Assembly: GCF_016863635.1 (NCBI RefSeq)
Contig: NZ_BOPG01000084.1
Span: 1-64,000, forward strand
Source: Virgisporangium aurantiacum
Lineage (GTDB): Bacteria; Actinomycetota; Actinomycetes; Mycobacteriales; Micromonosporaceae
DNA: 64,000 nt
Direction of reading: 5' to 3'
The position numbers and the translations under genes are program-made. The notes beneath the pieces were generated by a model. That model did no database searches. It saw only the letters and a program-made list of their open reading frames with translations, and was not told where the DNA came from. This document shows positions 8,556 to 17,225 of the stretch, one piece after another (positions within the stretch are counted from its first letter, which is position 1; each line of letters begins with the position of its first letter).

Positions 8556-10427
8556 TTATACCGGGAGGGGTTGTTCGAACTGGGTGCGGTAGAGCTCTTC
8601 GTACCGACCACCGGCGGCGAGCAGGTCGGCGTGGGTTCCGCGTTCTGCGATGCGACCGTTCTCGATGACCAGGATCTGGTCGGCGGCGCGGACGGTGGAG
8701 AGGCGGTGGGCGATCACCAGGGCGGTGCGACCGGCGAGGGCTTCGCCCAGGGCGGCCTGCACGGCCGCCTCGGACGTCGAGTCGAGGTGGGCGGTGGCCT
8801 CGTCGAGGATGACGACCTTCGGGCGGGCCAGGAGCAGGCGGGCGATCGTGAGGCGTTGGCGTTCGCCGCCGGAGAGGCGGTAGCCGCGTTCGCCGACCAC
8901 CGTGTCGAGGCCGTCGGGGAGGGACTTGATCAGGGTGTCGAGCCGGGATCGGCGTAGCGCGTCCCACAGGTCGGTTTCGGAGGCGGTGGGGTTGGCGAAC
9001 AGCAGGTTGTACCGCACGGACTCGTGGAACAGGTGGCCGTCCTGGGTGACCATGCCCAGCGTGGCCCGGATCGAGTCGCCGGTGAGGTCGCGTACGTCGA
9101 CCCCGGCCAGGCGGATCGCGCCCGCCTCTGCGTCGTAGAGACGCGGCACCAGCGAGGCGATCGTCGACTTGCCGGCACCGGACGAGCCCACCAGCGCCAC
9201 CAACTGCCCCGGCTCGACGGTGAACGACACGTCGTGCAGCACCGGGCTGCCGCCCCGGGCGTCGAGGACGGCCACCTCCTCCAGCGAGGCCAGCGACACC
9301 TTGTCGGCGGCCGGGTAGCTGAACGAGACGTCGTCGAACTCGACCGACACCGGCTCGTCGGGCACCGGCCCGGCCGTGGGCTTCTCCTCGATGAGCGGCT
9401 TGAGGTCGAGGATCTCGAACACCCGCTCGAAGCTGACCAGCGCACTCATCACCTCGACGCGCGCACTGGCCAGCGCGGTGAGCGGTGCGTACAGGCGGGT
9501 GAGCAGCAGCGCCAGCGCCACCACGGAGCCGGCGTCGAGCCGGTTCTGCAGCGCGAACCAGCCGCCCAGCCCGTAGACGAGCGCCAGCGCGAGCGCCGAC
9601 ACGAGCGTCAGTGCCGTGATGAAGATCCACTGGACCATCGCGGTGCGCACCCCGATGTCGCGCACTCGGCGGGCCCGCGCCGCGAACTCGGCCGACTCCT
9701 GCGCCGGCCGCCCGTACAACTTGACGAGCGTGGCGCCGGGCGCGGAGAACCGCTCGGTCATCTGGGTGCCCATCGCGGCGTTGTGGTCGGCCGCCTCGCG
9801 CTCGAGCCCGGCCAGCCGGGACCCGATGCGCCGCGCCGGCAGCACGAACACCGGCAGCAGCACCAGCGCGAGCACCGTGATCTGCCACGAGATGCGCAGC
9901 ATCACCGCGAGCGTGAGGGCGAGCATGACCAGGTTGCCGACCACGCCGCTCAGCGTGTCGCTGAACGCACGCTGTGCACCGATGACGTCGTTGTTGAGCC
10001 GGCTGACCAGCGCGCCGGTGCGCGTCCGCGTGAAAAATGCCACCGGCATGCGCTGGACGTGATCGAAGACGGTGGTGCGCAGGTCGAGAATCAGCCCCTC
10101 ACCGATGCTCGCCGACAGCCACCGGTTGGCCACGCTGCCGGCGGCCTCGGCCACCGCGATGACCGCGATCACCGCCGCGAGGAGCACCACCGTGTCGCTG
10201 GACGCACCACTGACGATCTCGTCGACCACCCGGCCGGCGAGCACCGGCGTGGCCACCGCGAGCAGCGCACCGACGATGCTGAGCAGGAGAAACAGCGCCA
10301 GGTACCGCTTGTGCGGCCGGGCGAACGCCGCGATGCGCCGCAGCGTGGCCCGCGAGAACGGGCGCCTGTCCTGTTGCGCGGTCATCGCACTGTAGAGCGA
10401 ATTCCACGCGGCCATCTCCATGCTCAT
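8556..10427 (-). CDS. ABC exporter, fused membrane and ATPase domains
   Basis: 623 residues in the half-transporter layout. An N-terminal type IV exporter membrane domain of about six helices (residues about 40-340) is followed by a nucleotide-binding domain with Walker A VGSSGAGKST, signature LSGGERQR, Walker B VVILDEAT and switch IAHRLSTV. It should work as a homodimer (or with another half-transporter) to export lipids, peptides or drugs. It stands alone on the minus strand, divergent from the sulfite-oxidase-like operon, so its substrate cannot be read from context. The N-terminus carries about 30 residues before the first helix; internal ATGs leave the exact start open. Confidence 0.9.
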   Translation of the reverse strand: MSMEMAAWNSLYSAMTAQQDRRPFSRATLRRIAAFARPHKRYLALFLLLSIVGALLAVATPVLAGRVVDEIVSGASSDTVVLLAAVIAVIAVAEAAGSVANRWLSASIGEGLILDLRTTVFDHVQRMPVAFFTRTRTGALVSRLNNDVIGAQRAFSDTLSGVVGNLVMLALTLAVMLRISWQITVLALVLLPVFVLPARRIGSRLAGLEREAADHNAAMGTQMTERFSAPGATLVKLYGRPAQESAEFAARARRVRDIGVRTAMVQWIFITALTLVSALALALVYGLGGWFALQNRLDAGSVVALALLLTRLYAPLTALASARVEVMSALVSFERVFEILDLKPLIEEKPTAGPVPDEPVSVEFDDVSFSYPAADKVSLASLEEVAVLDARGGSPVLHDVSFTVEPGQLVALVGSSGAGKSTIASLVPRLYDAEAGAIRLAGVDVRDLTGDSIRATLGMVTQDGHLFHESVRYNLLFANPTASETDLWDALRRSRLDTLIKSLPDGLDTVVGERGYRLSGGERQRLTIARLLLARPKVVILDEATAHLDSTSEAAVQAALGEALAGRTALVIAHRLSTVRAADQILVIENGRIAERGTHADLLAAGGRYEELYRTQFEQPLPV

Positions 10428-10480
10428 GCGAACGTCCTATCAGCAGCCACCGACATTTTCGCCGGACTACAGCCTCCAAG

Positions 10481-10496
10481 CTCAACAATGGTTGAG
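10481..10496. promoter_or_regulatory. Inverted repeat in a divergent promoter region
   Basis: CTCAAC-AATG-GTTGAG, perfect 6-bp arms, lies between the ABC exporter (start 10427) and the sulfite-oxidase-like gene. It overlaps the upstream candidate ATG (10488) of the latter, which supports the GTG at 10524 as the real start. Confidence 0.4.
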
Positions 10497-10523
10497 GTCA
10501 AGGGGCGTGATAAGAACAGTGAC

Positions 10524-11123
10524 GTGAGCATCGTTTCGCCCGGGTTCTCGGGTCGCCGCCGGTCGGCCGACGACAGGCTGCCACCGGGCCAGTACCTGAC
10601 GCACGACTTCCCGGTGCTGTCGGCGGGCCCGACGCAGCGGGTCACCACCGCACAGTGGGAGTTCACCATCACCACCGAGGCCGGGCAGGCGCACCGCTGG
10701 TCATGGTCCGATCTCATGAGCCTCACCAGCGAAGAGATCACCACCGACATCCACTGCGTCACCAAGTGGTCGAAACTCGGCACCACCTGGCGCGGCGTGC
10801 CTCTCGACACGTTCTTCGAAGACATCGACACGGCCGCCGACTACGCGCTGGCCTACTCGTACGGCGGCTACACCACGAACCTGCCGCTCGACGACCTGCT
10901 CGACAACCGCTCCTGGATCACCTGGGAGTTCGAGGGCGAGCCGCTCACCCCCGAGCACGGCGGGCCGGTCCGGCTGCTCGTCCCGCATCTGTACTTCTGG
11001 AAGTCGGCGAAGTGGATCCGGGGCCTCCGGCTGGCGTTCGAGGACGAACCCGGGTTCTGGGAGAGCGTCGGCTACCACGAGTACGGCGACCCGTGGCGCG
11101 AGCAGAGGTACCAGGGCGATTGA
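10524..11123 (+). CDS. Sulfite oxidase-like molybdopterin oxidoreductase
   Basis: 199 residues, the compact single-domain version of the sulfite-oxidase/MsrP fold without a dimerisation domain. The molybdenum-ligand cysteine lies in TDIHCVTKWS; RGLRLAF and WESVGYHEYGDPW are further family signatures. There is no Tat or Sec signal, so unlike MsrP it should be cytosolic. I chose GTG 10524, giving MSIVSPGFSGRRR, because homologues begin in this way; an in-frame ATG 12 codons upstream overlaps a palindrome. It is the first gene of a three-gene overlapping operon with a flavin reductase that probably supplies or accepts its electrons. Confidence 0.88.
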   Translation: MSIVSPGFSGRRRSADDRLPPGQYLTHDFPVLSAGPTQRVTTAQWEFTITTEAGQAHRWSWSDLMSLTSEEITTDIHCVTKWSKLGTTWRGVPLDTFFEDIDTAADYALAYSYGGYTTNLPLDDLLDNRSWITWEFEGEPLTPEHGGPVRLLVPHLYFWKSAKWIRGLRLAFEDEPGFWESVGYHEYGDPWREQRYQGD

Positions 11124-11821
11124 GAACGTCATGGCGAGTGGGCACGCTGACGTCCGTCCACGATGAGACCGCAACGGCACGGACCCTCGTGCTCGACGTC
11201 CCCGACTGGCCCGGCCACGTCGCGGGCCAGCATGTCGACGTCCGGCTCACCGCGCCCGACGGCTACCGCGCGCAGCGGAGCTACTCGCTCGCCGCGCCGG
11301 CGAACGGCGACCGCCTCGAACTCACCGTGCAGCACGTCGACGACGGCGAGGTCAGCGACTACCTCACGAAGACCTACGCGGTGGGCGACCCGGTGGAGGT
11401 GCGCGGACCGGTCGGCGGCTGGTTCGTCTGGCGGCCGACGCAGCCGGAACCGGTGCTGCTGGTGGCGGGCGGCTCCGGCGTCGTGCCGCTGATGGCGATG
11501 ATCCGGGCCCGCGCCGCGGCGGGCAGCCGGGCGCCGTTCCGCCTGATCTACTCCGCACGATCGAAGAGCGAACTGATCTTCGGTGACGAGCTGCGCACGC
11601 GCGCCCGCGACGACCGCGGCCTCGATGTCTCCTATGTTTTCACCCGGGAACCGGAGCGGAAACGCATCACGCTCGCCGACGTCAACTCGCACGGCTGGCC
11701 GGCCGACCTGCAGCCGATGTGCTTCGTCTGCGGGCCGACGGGCTTCGTCGAAACGGTGGCCGACATGCTGGTGGCACTCGGCCACGATCCCCGCCGGGTA
11801 AAGACCGAAAGGTTCGGATGA
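11120..11821 (+). CDS. FAD/NAD(P)-binding ferredoxin reductase-like oxidoreductase
   Basis: 233 residues. It has an FAD-binding barrel (RSYSLAAP, the RxYS flavin motif) and an NAD(P)-binding domain (VLLVAGGSGVVPLMAMI, CFVCGPTGFVETV). There is no 2Fe-2S domain, which is unusual for electron-transfer reductases of this group and implies direct transfer to a partner. The TTG start at 11120 overlaps the previous gene's TGA (TTGA); GTG 11138 is an alternative. Overlap with the molybdoenzyme gene upstream and the zinc-ribbon gene downstream makes a functional complex likely. Confidence 0.85.
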   Translation: MRTSWRVGTLTSVHDETATARTLVLDVPDWPGHVAGQHVDVRLTAPDGYRAQRSYSLAAPANGDRLELTVQHVDDGEVSDYLTKTYAVGDPVEVRGPVGGWFVWRPTQPEPVLLVAGGSGVVPLMAMIRARAAAGSRAPFRLIYSARSKSELIFGDELRTRARDDRGLDVSYVFTREPERKRITLADVNSHGWPADLQPMCFVCGPTGFVETVADMLVALGHDPRRVKTERFG

Positions 11822-12081
11822 TGAGCGACCACCTCGACGGCAACGACATGCTGGGCGGGCTCGCCGAGATCTTCGCGGTCGACCTGAGCACCGCGACGGC
11901 GCCGTGCGCGAACTGCCGGCAGGTGAACGTGGTGGCCGAACTGCGGGTCTACGGCGGCCCGAACGCGCCGGGGCTGGTGGCCCGCTGCCCCGGCTGCGAG
12001 CACGTGGCGCTGCGACTGGTGCGCGGGCCGGAGTCGGCGTGGCTCGAGGTCACCAGCACTTTGCGCATATCGATGGGATGA
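11818..12081 (+). CDS. DUF6510-type zinc-ribbon protein
   Basis: 87 residues with two CxxC pairs, CANC at about 32-35 and CPGC at about 57-60, the pattern of a small zinc ribbon. It starts with ATG at 11818 overlapping the reductase stop (ATGA), so it is translationally coupled to it; a second ATG follows at once. In other actinobacteria the same family is found next to sulfite-oxidase-like and FAD-reductase genes, as here. An electron-transfer or assembly role is inference. Confidence 0.8.
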   Translation: MMSDHLDGNDMLGGLAEIFAVDLSTATAPCANCRQVNVVAELRVYGGPNAPGLVARCPGCEHVALRLVRGPESAWLEVTSTLRISMG

Positions 12082-12153
12082 CCTGTTCGACAGCTTCCTC
12101 AGCGGGTGCGTGCGCGGTTACGGTACGCGCACCGCGTCCATCGAGGAGGCTCC

Positions 12154-13662
12154 ATGAATCTTGCCAGAGCCACAGTCGCAGTCGGTTTAGCGGTCGTCAC
12201 AACGACCCTTGTCGCCGCATCGCCGGCAAACGCCGCGCCACCGGACATCTCGCTCGCCAGCGTCAAGGCACACCTCACCCAGTTGCAGAGCATCGCCACC
12301 GCCAACGGCGGCAACCGCGCGCACGGTAGGCCCGGTTACCTCGCGTCGGTCAACTACATCAAGGGCATATTGGACGCCGCGGGCTTCAGCACCGTCGTGC
12401 AGAGCTTCACGACGAGCGGGGCCACCGGCTACAACCTCATCGCCGACTGGCCCGGCGGTGACCCGAACCAGGTCCTGATGACCGGTGCGCACCTCGACAG
12501 CGTCACGGCCGGGCCGGGCATCAACGACAACGGGTCGGGGTCGGCCTCGATCCTCGCGGTGGCGCAGGCGGTCGCCGCCACCGGATTCGCGCCCGGCAAG
12601 CACCTGCGGTTCGCGTGGTGGGGCGCAGAGGAACTGGGGCTGCGCGGGTCGCAGTTCTACGTCAACAACCTGCCCGCCGCCGAACGGACGAAGATCAAGG
12701 GCTACCTGAACTTCGACATGGTCGGCTCACCGAACCCGGGCTACTTCGTCTACGACGGCGACAACTCGGCCGGCACCGGCGCGGGACCGGGACCGGCCGG
12801 GTCGACCCAGATCGAGCAGGTGATCCGGGCCAAGTTCACGGCGCTCGGCGTCACCATGGACGACACCGACTTCGACGGGCGCTCGGACTACGGCCCGTTC
12901 ATCGCGGTCGGCATCCCCGCCGGTGGCACGTTCACCGGTGCCGAGGGCATCAAGTCCAGTTCGCAGGCGTCGCGCTGGGGCGGCACGGCGGGGCAGGCGT
13001 TCGACGTCTGCTACCACCGGTCGTGCGACACCTCGTCGAACATCAATGACACCGCGCTCGACCGCAACGCCGACGCGATCGCCCACGCCGTGTGGACGCT
13101 GAGCGAGGTACCGCCGACCGGCACGACCATCTACAGCGACACGTTCGAGACGGCCACCGGCTGGACCGTGAACCCCGCGTCCACCGACACCGCCACGACG
13201 GGCATGTGGGAACGCGGCAACCCGGGCGGCACCTCGTCGGGCACCACCACCACGCAACTCGACGCGACGGTGAGCGGCGTGAACGCGCTCGTGACGGGCG
13301 CCGCGGCCGGCGCGTCAGCCGGTGCGAACGACCTCGACGGCGGAACGACGACCGTGCAGAGCCCCACCATCGCGCTGCCGGCCGGTGCGACGCTGCGGCT
13401 GTCGTTCCAGTACTACCTGGCGCACCTGAACAACGCGTCGAGCGCCGACTTCGTCCGCGTGCGGGTGGTCGGGTCGACGTCGACCACCGTGCTGACGGTC
13501 ACCGGCGCGGCCTCGAACCGGTCCGCCGCCTGGACATCGTCCAGTGTGGACATTTCCGCGTTCGCGGGCCAGACCGTGCGCGTGGTGGTGGAAGCCGCCG
13601 ACGCCGGCACGGCCAGCCTGGTCGAAGCCGCCGTGGACGACGTCACCATCGTCCGGCTGTAA
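12154..13662 (+). CDS. Secreted M28-family zinc aminopeptidase with C-terminal beta-sandwich domain
   Basis: 502 residues. Residues 1-30 are a Sec signal peptide ending ANA. The catalytic domain resembles Streptomyces griseus aminopeptidase: GAHLDS (His, about 111), INDNGSG (bridging Asp, about 125), AEELGL (catalytic Glu, about 157), FDMVGS (Asp, about 188) and CYHRSCD with the last His ligand inside a likely disulfide (about 286-292). Residues about 345-502 form a beta-rich accessory domain typical of secreted actinobacterial proteases. GAGGAGG lies 5 bases before the ATG. It removes N-terminal residues from peptides outside the cell. Transcribed alone and closed by a strong hairpin. Confidence 0.92.
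   Translation: MNLARATVAVGLAVVTTTLVAASPANAAPPDISLASVKAHLTQLQSIATANGGNRAHGRPGYLASVNYIKGILDAAGFSTVVQSFTTSGATGYNLIADWPGGDPNQVLMTGAHLDSVTAGPGINDNGSGSASILAVAQAVAATGFAPGKHLRFAWWGAEELGLRGSQFYVNNLPAAERTKIKGYLNFDMVGSPNPGYFVYDGDNSAGTGAGPGPAGSTQIEQVIRAKFTALGVTMDDTDFDGRSDYGPFIAVGIPAGGTFTGAEGIKSSSQASRWGGTAGQAFDVCYHRSCDTSSNINDTALDRNADAIAHAVWTLSEVPPTGTTIYSDTFETATGWTVNPASTDTATTGMWERGNPGGTSSGTTTTQLDATVSGVNALVTGAAAGASAGANDLDGGTTTVQSPTIALPAGATLRLSFQYYLAHLNNASSADFVRVRVVGSTSTTVLTVTGAASNRSAAWTSSSVDISAFAGQTVRVVVEAADAGTASLVEAAVDDVTIVRL
13540..13550. repeat. Dispersed 11-bp near-palindrome TCCANTGTGGA (first of six copies)
   Basis: The same element occurs at 14657-14667, 15999-16009, 24204-24214, 34644-34654 and 52366-52376, the fourth and sixth in inverse orientation. 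A one-mismatch copy is at 17438-17448. All lie inside genes and use codons that are rare in this genome (AGT, ATT, ACA). The complement TCCACANTGGA contains the DnaA-box core TCCACA. Confidence 0.6.
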
Positions 13663-13670
13663 CCGGCGCT

Positions 13671-13707
13671 GCCCGGTTACCCGCCCGCACCGGGTGGGTA
13701 ACCGGGC
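13671..13707. terminator. Long hairpin: terminator of the aminopeptidase gene, overlapping the next gene's leader
   Basis: GCCCGGTTACCC pairs perfectly with GGGTAACCGGGC, and the inner GCCCG/CGGGT adds five more pairs (one G-U), leaving a 3-nt loop. The right arm ends 3 bases before the ATG at 13711 and contains the only purine-rich sequence that could bind the ribosome there. It therefore either terminates the peptidase transcript or gates translation of the next gene, or both. Confidence 0.75.
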
Positions 13708-13710
13708 AGA

Positions 13711-14061
13711 ATGGCGAAGTATCTGTTGAACGACGCGGCCGTGGCCAAGGCCCGGCGTCTGATCGACGCCAGGCAGTACGTTCTGAACAGCGACTGGGGC
13801 GACGTGCAACCCGACGCCGAGGCCCAGAACGCGTTCCTGAAGAACCACTCGTGGGACGAGTACGCGGAGTGGCACCTCGGCCTCACCGACGGTGCCAACG
13901 ACGAGACCAAGGCGCGGTACGCGTTCGTGTACGGCGACCTGCGGCGCATCCACCGCACCGGGCTGATCGCCTGTGTGTACCGGGCGTCGGAGTGGCGGCA
14001 CAAGGACATCGAACTGGCCGCCCACGAACTCCTCCAGTATCTTGACCAACATACTGCTTGA
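13711..14061 (+). CDS. Small hypothetical protein of unknown function
   Basis: 116 residues, MAKYLLNDAAVAKARRLIDA at the N-terminus, rich in charged and aromatic residues (several Trp and Tyr), soluble, without signal or membrane segment. I do not assign a function; similar short proteins are widespread in actinomycetes. ATG 13711 stands directly behind the large hairpin 13671-13707 and lacks a free ribosome binding site. Its 3' end overlaps the following kinase gene by about 20 bases, so the two are probably translated together. Confidence 0.75.
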   Translation: MAKYLLNDAAVAKARRLIDARQYVLNSDWGDVQPDAEAQNAFLKNHSWDEYAEWHLGLTDGANDETKARYAFVYGDLRRIHRTGLIACVYRASEWRHKDIELAAHELLQYLDQHTA

Positions 14062-14959
14062 GGATCTGGGCGACCTCGTGTCGCAAGGGTGGGGAATCGA
14101 GGCGACGGGCGTGCGCCGGCGCACCGGCGGCCTCGACCCGAACGCGAGCACCTACGAACTCACGGCCGGCGACGGCGGGCGCTACTTCGTGAAGCTGCGG
14201 TCGGTGCCGACGTCGGTCGCCGTTCCCCAGTATCTGCACCGGAACGGGATCGCCGCCGTGGTGGCGCCGATCGGCGCGCCATTCACCACCGACGGCGGAA
14301 CCCAGGTGCTGCTGTACCCGTTCGTCGACGGCACCGACTGCTGGGCCACCGGGTTCAGCGACGAGCAGTACGAGGCGTACGGCCGCATTCTGGCCGCCGT
14401 CCACGCGGCCGGCGCGCCGCCCGACGTACCGGCGGAGACGTTCGACCCACCGTCGATCGGCCTTCTTCGTTCGCTCGACGAACGGGTCGCTGCCGACGAT
14501 GAACTCAGCGAACTGTGGCGCGCTCACGACCGTCTCATAAGATCTTTGCTCGAACGCGCGGAGGAGTTGAGAGCCGCGGCCGGTGGCACCGAACGCGTGC
14601 TGTGTCACGCCGACATCCACACCGGCAACGTGCTGGCGGGAGCCGACGGTTCACTGTCCATTGTGGACTGGGATGCGCCGGTGCTCGCCCCGCGCGAACG
14701 CGACCTCATGTTCCTGCTGGCCGGCCCGTGGGGCGAACAACCCGTCACGGAGCACCGCAAAGCGTTGTTCCACAAGGGTTACGGCCGGTACGAGGTGCAC
14801 CGGCCGACCCTGGACTACTACCACGTCGAGCGCATCGTCGACGACCTCGGCCAGTTCGCGCTCAGCGTCCTCGACCCGGCCACCGACGAGGAGACGCGGC
14901 GCACGGCGCTCTACTGGCTGCGCCGCAACCTAGGAGAGACGGTGGCGCACCCGGCGTAG
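14042..14959 (+). CDS. Aminoglycoside phosphotransferase/choline kinase-fold protein
   Basis: About 305 residues. The kinase core is intact: CHADIHTGNVL contains the catalytic Asp (HxDxxxxN motif) and SIVDWDAP holds the metal-binding Asp. The lysine in YFVKLRS probably binds ATP. Members phosphorylate aminoglycosides, homoserine, fructosamines or other small molecules, and substrate cannot be told from sequence. The start is uncertain: TTG 14042 keeps the usual N-terminal strand and overlaps the upstream gene, while GTG 14078 would shorten it by 12 residues. The 3' end overlaps the convergent ABC permease gene by 30 bases. One TCCATTGTGGA element lies in the SIVD codons. Confidence 0.85.
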   Translation: MTNILLEDLGDLVSQGWGIEATGVRRRTGGLDPNASTYELTAGDGGRYFVKLRSVPTSVAVPQYLHRNGIAAVVAPIGAPFTTDGGTQVLLYPFVDGTDCWATGFSDEQYEAYGRILAAVHAAGAPPDVPAETFDPPSIGLLRSLDERVAADDELSELWRAHDRLIRSLLERAEELRAAAGGTERVLCHADIHTGNVLAGADGSLSIVDWDAPVLAPRERDLMFLLAGPWGEQPVTEHRKALFHKGYGRYEVHRPTLDYYHVERIVDDLGQFALSVLDPATDEETRRTALYWLRRNLGETVAHPA

Positions 14960-15913
14960 CGCGGCGTACAGCAGAGCGACCGACAGCACCACGAAGATGC
15001 CGAGCTCCACCCACTGGAACGGCCAGAACCGGTCGCCGGGCTGGTACGTCCACTGGTTGTAGGCGCCCTCACCCATGTCGCCGCACGGGCCGCCGCCCCG
15101 GCTGCCGGGGGCGGCAGTGCAGTATCCGATGCCGCCGGACTGCGCCAGGGTCCCGTCGGCCCGGTGCATGCCGGTCGTCGTGATCCAGCTACCCCCTCCC
15201 GGGTTCGGCACGATGCGCTCGGTGCTGGCGACGAGCGCGGTCTTCGTCTCCTCGCCCTGGATGTTGGGCCGGACGAGGACCGCGACCACGATCCGCACGA
15301 GCAGGAACACCACGAGCGTCGTCGTCATCGCCGACAGCATCTTCGGCAGCACCGTGCCCGCGAAGACCCCGATCGCGACGGCGAACAGCGTGTACGCGAT
15401 CGGCACCACGCCCTGCTGGTCGAAGAAGATGTAGCCGAACCGCTCCGAGACCGTGTTGTTGAGCGGCTCCATCCACCAGTTGACGAGCAACGTGTAGACG
15501 GCGCTCAGCGCCACCACCGTCACGGTGATCAGCCCGAACTTGGTGACCGCCCACCGCCGACGGGTGATGCCCTGTGTCCACACGAGACGGTGGGTGCCCT
15601 GCTCGACCTCGCGGGCCACCAGTGGCGCGCCCCAGAACAGGCCGATCAGCAGTGGTAGCACCAGCAACAGGATCCCGGCGAACGCCCAGGACTCGTACTT
15701 GTCGTTGAGGGTGTTGGCGAGCTTCTCGCAGGTTTCCGCCTTCTCCATCGGGATGAAGTCGGCGTTCCCCAACGTGTCGAGGCACTTCGAGTAGGCGGCG
15801 CTGGCCTTGTGCGACGAGCGGCCGGTGGGGACCAGAACGAGGGCCAGCACCGCCAGGCCGATGACGCCGGCCAGCAACTGCTTGCGGTGCTGCCGCCAGA
15901 CCAACCAGATCAC
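14930..15913 (-). CDS. ABC transporter permease (YtrC/ABC-2 type)
   Basis: 327 residues, beginning VIWLVWRQHRKQLLAG. About six transmembrane segments alternate with a large external loop after the first helix (rich in charged residues, with Cys in KCLDTL and AETCEK) and a second one near residues 240-300. This is the layout of permeases encoded with YtrA-type regulators. The GTG start at 15913 overlaps the stop of the ATPase gene (GTGA), showing translational coupling. Its gene end overlaps the opposing kinase gene by 30 bases. Function is probably efflux or envelope stress response; substrate unknown. Confidence 0.85.
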   Translation of the reverse strand: MIWLVWRQHRKQLLAGVIGLAVLALVLVPTGRSSHKASAAYSKCLDTLGNADFIPMEKAETCEKLANTLNDKYESWAFAGILLLVLPLLIGLFWGAPLVAREVEQGTHRLVWTQGITRRRWAVTKFGLITVTVVALSAVYTLLVNWWMEPLNNTVSERFGYIFFDQQGVVPIAYTLFAVAIGVFAGTVLPKMLSAMTTTLVVFLLVRIVVAVLVRPNIQGEETKTALVASTERIVPNPGGGSWITTTGMHRADGTLAQSGGIGYCTAAPGSRGGGPCGDMGEGAYNQWTYQPGDRFWPFQWVELGIFVVLSVALLYAALRRVRHRLS

Positions 15914-16788
15914 GGCCGCACCCCCACCGGTCCCGAGAATGCTCCTTCGTTGGCGAGGTACGCCAGCACGAGGTCCTCCAGGTTCACGTCGTGGACCGTC
16001 CACTGTGGATCGATCGGGGTGACGTTCGGGTCGTAGCCGCGCACCAGCAGCGTCGCCTGCCGGTTGGTGCGGCGCTCCTGCACCACGGTGAGACCGTGCG
16101 CCTCGATGTCGGCCGGGCCGATCAGCACCCGGTGGTCGGCGATCAGCTCGTCGACGCCGCCGACCACCTGCACCTGGCTGTGGTTGAGCACGATCAGGTA
16201 GTCGCAGACCCGTTCCAGGTCGCCGAGCAGGTGCGACGACAGCAGCACCGTGGTGCCCTCGTCGGCGACGCCGCCCATCAGCGACTGCAGGAACTCCCGA
16301 CGCGCCAACGGGTCGAGGCTCGCGACCGGTTCGTCGAGCAGGAGCAGCCGCGGCCGCTTGGCGAACGCGAGCGTCAGGGCGACCTGGGCCCGCTGGCCGC
16401 CGGACATCTTGCCGACCGCGCGGTCCATCGCGATGCCGAGGTGCGCGAGCCGCTCCTTAGCCAGGGCGACGTCGAACGAGCGGTTGAGGCGGCGACCCAG
16501 CTCGATGAGCTCGGTCGGGGAGAAGTCGCGGTACAACGGCGTGTCCTGCGCGACGAAGCCGACGTGCGCGAGGCTTCCGGCCGGCGAGTCACCGAAGACC
16601 GTCACCGTGCCGGCCGACGGTTGCAGCAGCCCGACCATCAGGTGGAGCAGCGTGCTCTTGCCTGCTCCGTTCGGGCCGACGAGCGCGGCGATGCGCCCGG
16701 CCGGCAACTGCAACGTGCAGTCGCGCAGCGCCCAGTTCTTCCCGTACCGCCTGCCGAGGCCGGCCGTCTCCACTGCGTTTCCGGTCAC
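15910..16788 (-). CDS. ABC transporter ATP-binding protein
   Basis: 292 residues with Walker A GPNGAGKST, signature MSGGQRAQ, Walker B LLLLDEPVASLDP and switch SSHLL. A C-terminal extension of about 80 residues follows the ATPase core, as in YtrB/CcmA-like exporters. GTG 16788 overlaps the GntR stop, and its own stop overlaps the permease start, so regulator, ATPase and permease form one coupled operon. A TCCANTGTGGA element lies near its 3' end (15999-16009). Confidence 0.9.
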   Translation of the reverse strand: MTGNAVETAGLGRRYGKNWALRDCTLQLPAGRIAALVGPNGAGKSTLLHLMVGLLQPSAGTVTVFGDSPAGSLAHVGFVAQDTPLYRDFSPTELIELGRRLNRSFDVALAKERLAHLGIAMDRAVGKMSGGQRAQVALTLAFAKRPRLLLLDEPVASLDPLARREFLQSLMGGVADEGTTVLLSSHLLGDLERVCDYLIVLNHSQVQVVGGVDELIADHRVLIGPADIEAHGLTVVQERRTNRQATLLVRGYDPNVTPIDPQWTVHDVNLEDLVLAYLANEGAFSGPVGVRP

Positions 16789-17219
16789 GCTATCTCCCGT
16801 CCGGCGTCGTGTTGCCGTTGTTCGTTCTCCGGTTGTTGAAACGTGGCACGCATCGTCGTCTCCACGATGGCGACGATGTCCTCGCGGTCGAGGCCGGCGC
16901 CGCGGGCCTTGCGCAGCCACGCCTCCAGCCCGCGCCGCAGCGACGCCTGGTTCGCGAGCGACGGCCCGGCGAGCGACCGCTTCACGAACGTGCCGACGCC
17001 CGGCCGGCCCTCCACGAGCCCTTCGATCTCCAGTTGGCGGTAGGCCTTCGACACCGTGTTGGGGTTGATCGCCAACGCCTCCGCGACGTCACGCACCTTC
17101 GGCAACTGGTCGCCGGCGCCGAGCATCCCGGTACGCAGTGACTGCTTGACCTGTTGCACGAGCTGCATGTAGGTGGCGACCTTCGAGTGGCCGTCCAGGT
17201 GGAACTCGATCAATCCCAC
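16785..17219 (-). CDS. GntR-family regulator, YtrA subfamily
   Basis: 144 residues. An N-terminal winged helix is followed by only two short C-terminal helices, the YtrA hallmark. DNA-binding segment: QLPKVRDVAEALAINPNTVSKAYRQLEIEG, with the wing GRPGVGTFV. GTG start at 17219. YtrA-type regulators repress their own operon with downstream ABC genes and respond to cell-envelope antibiotics in several Firmicutes and actinobacteria; that effector is inferred. An inverted repeat 7 bases upstream is the likely operator. Confidence 0.9.
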   Translation of the reverse strand: MGLIEFHLDGHSKVATYMQLVQQVKQSLRTGMLGAGDQLPKVRDVAEALAINPNTVSKAYRQLEIEGLVEGRPGVGTFVKRSLAGPSLANQASLRRGLEAWLRKARGAGLDREDIVAIVETTMRATFQQPENEQRQHDAGREIA

Positions 17220-17225
17220 TCCCCT

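Noticed and set aside
12110..12132. Terminator after the DUF6510 gene
   Set aside because: GTGCGC / GCGCAC arms are only 6 bp with a long loop; too weak to call.
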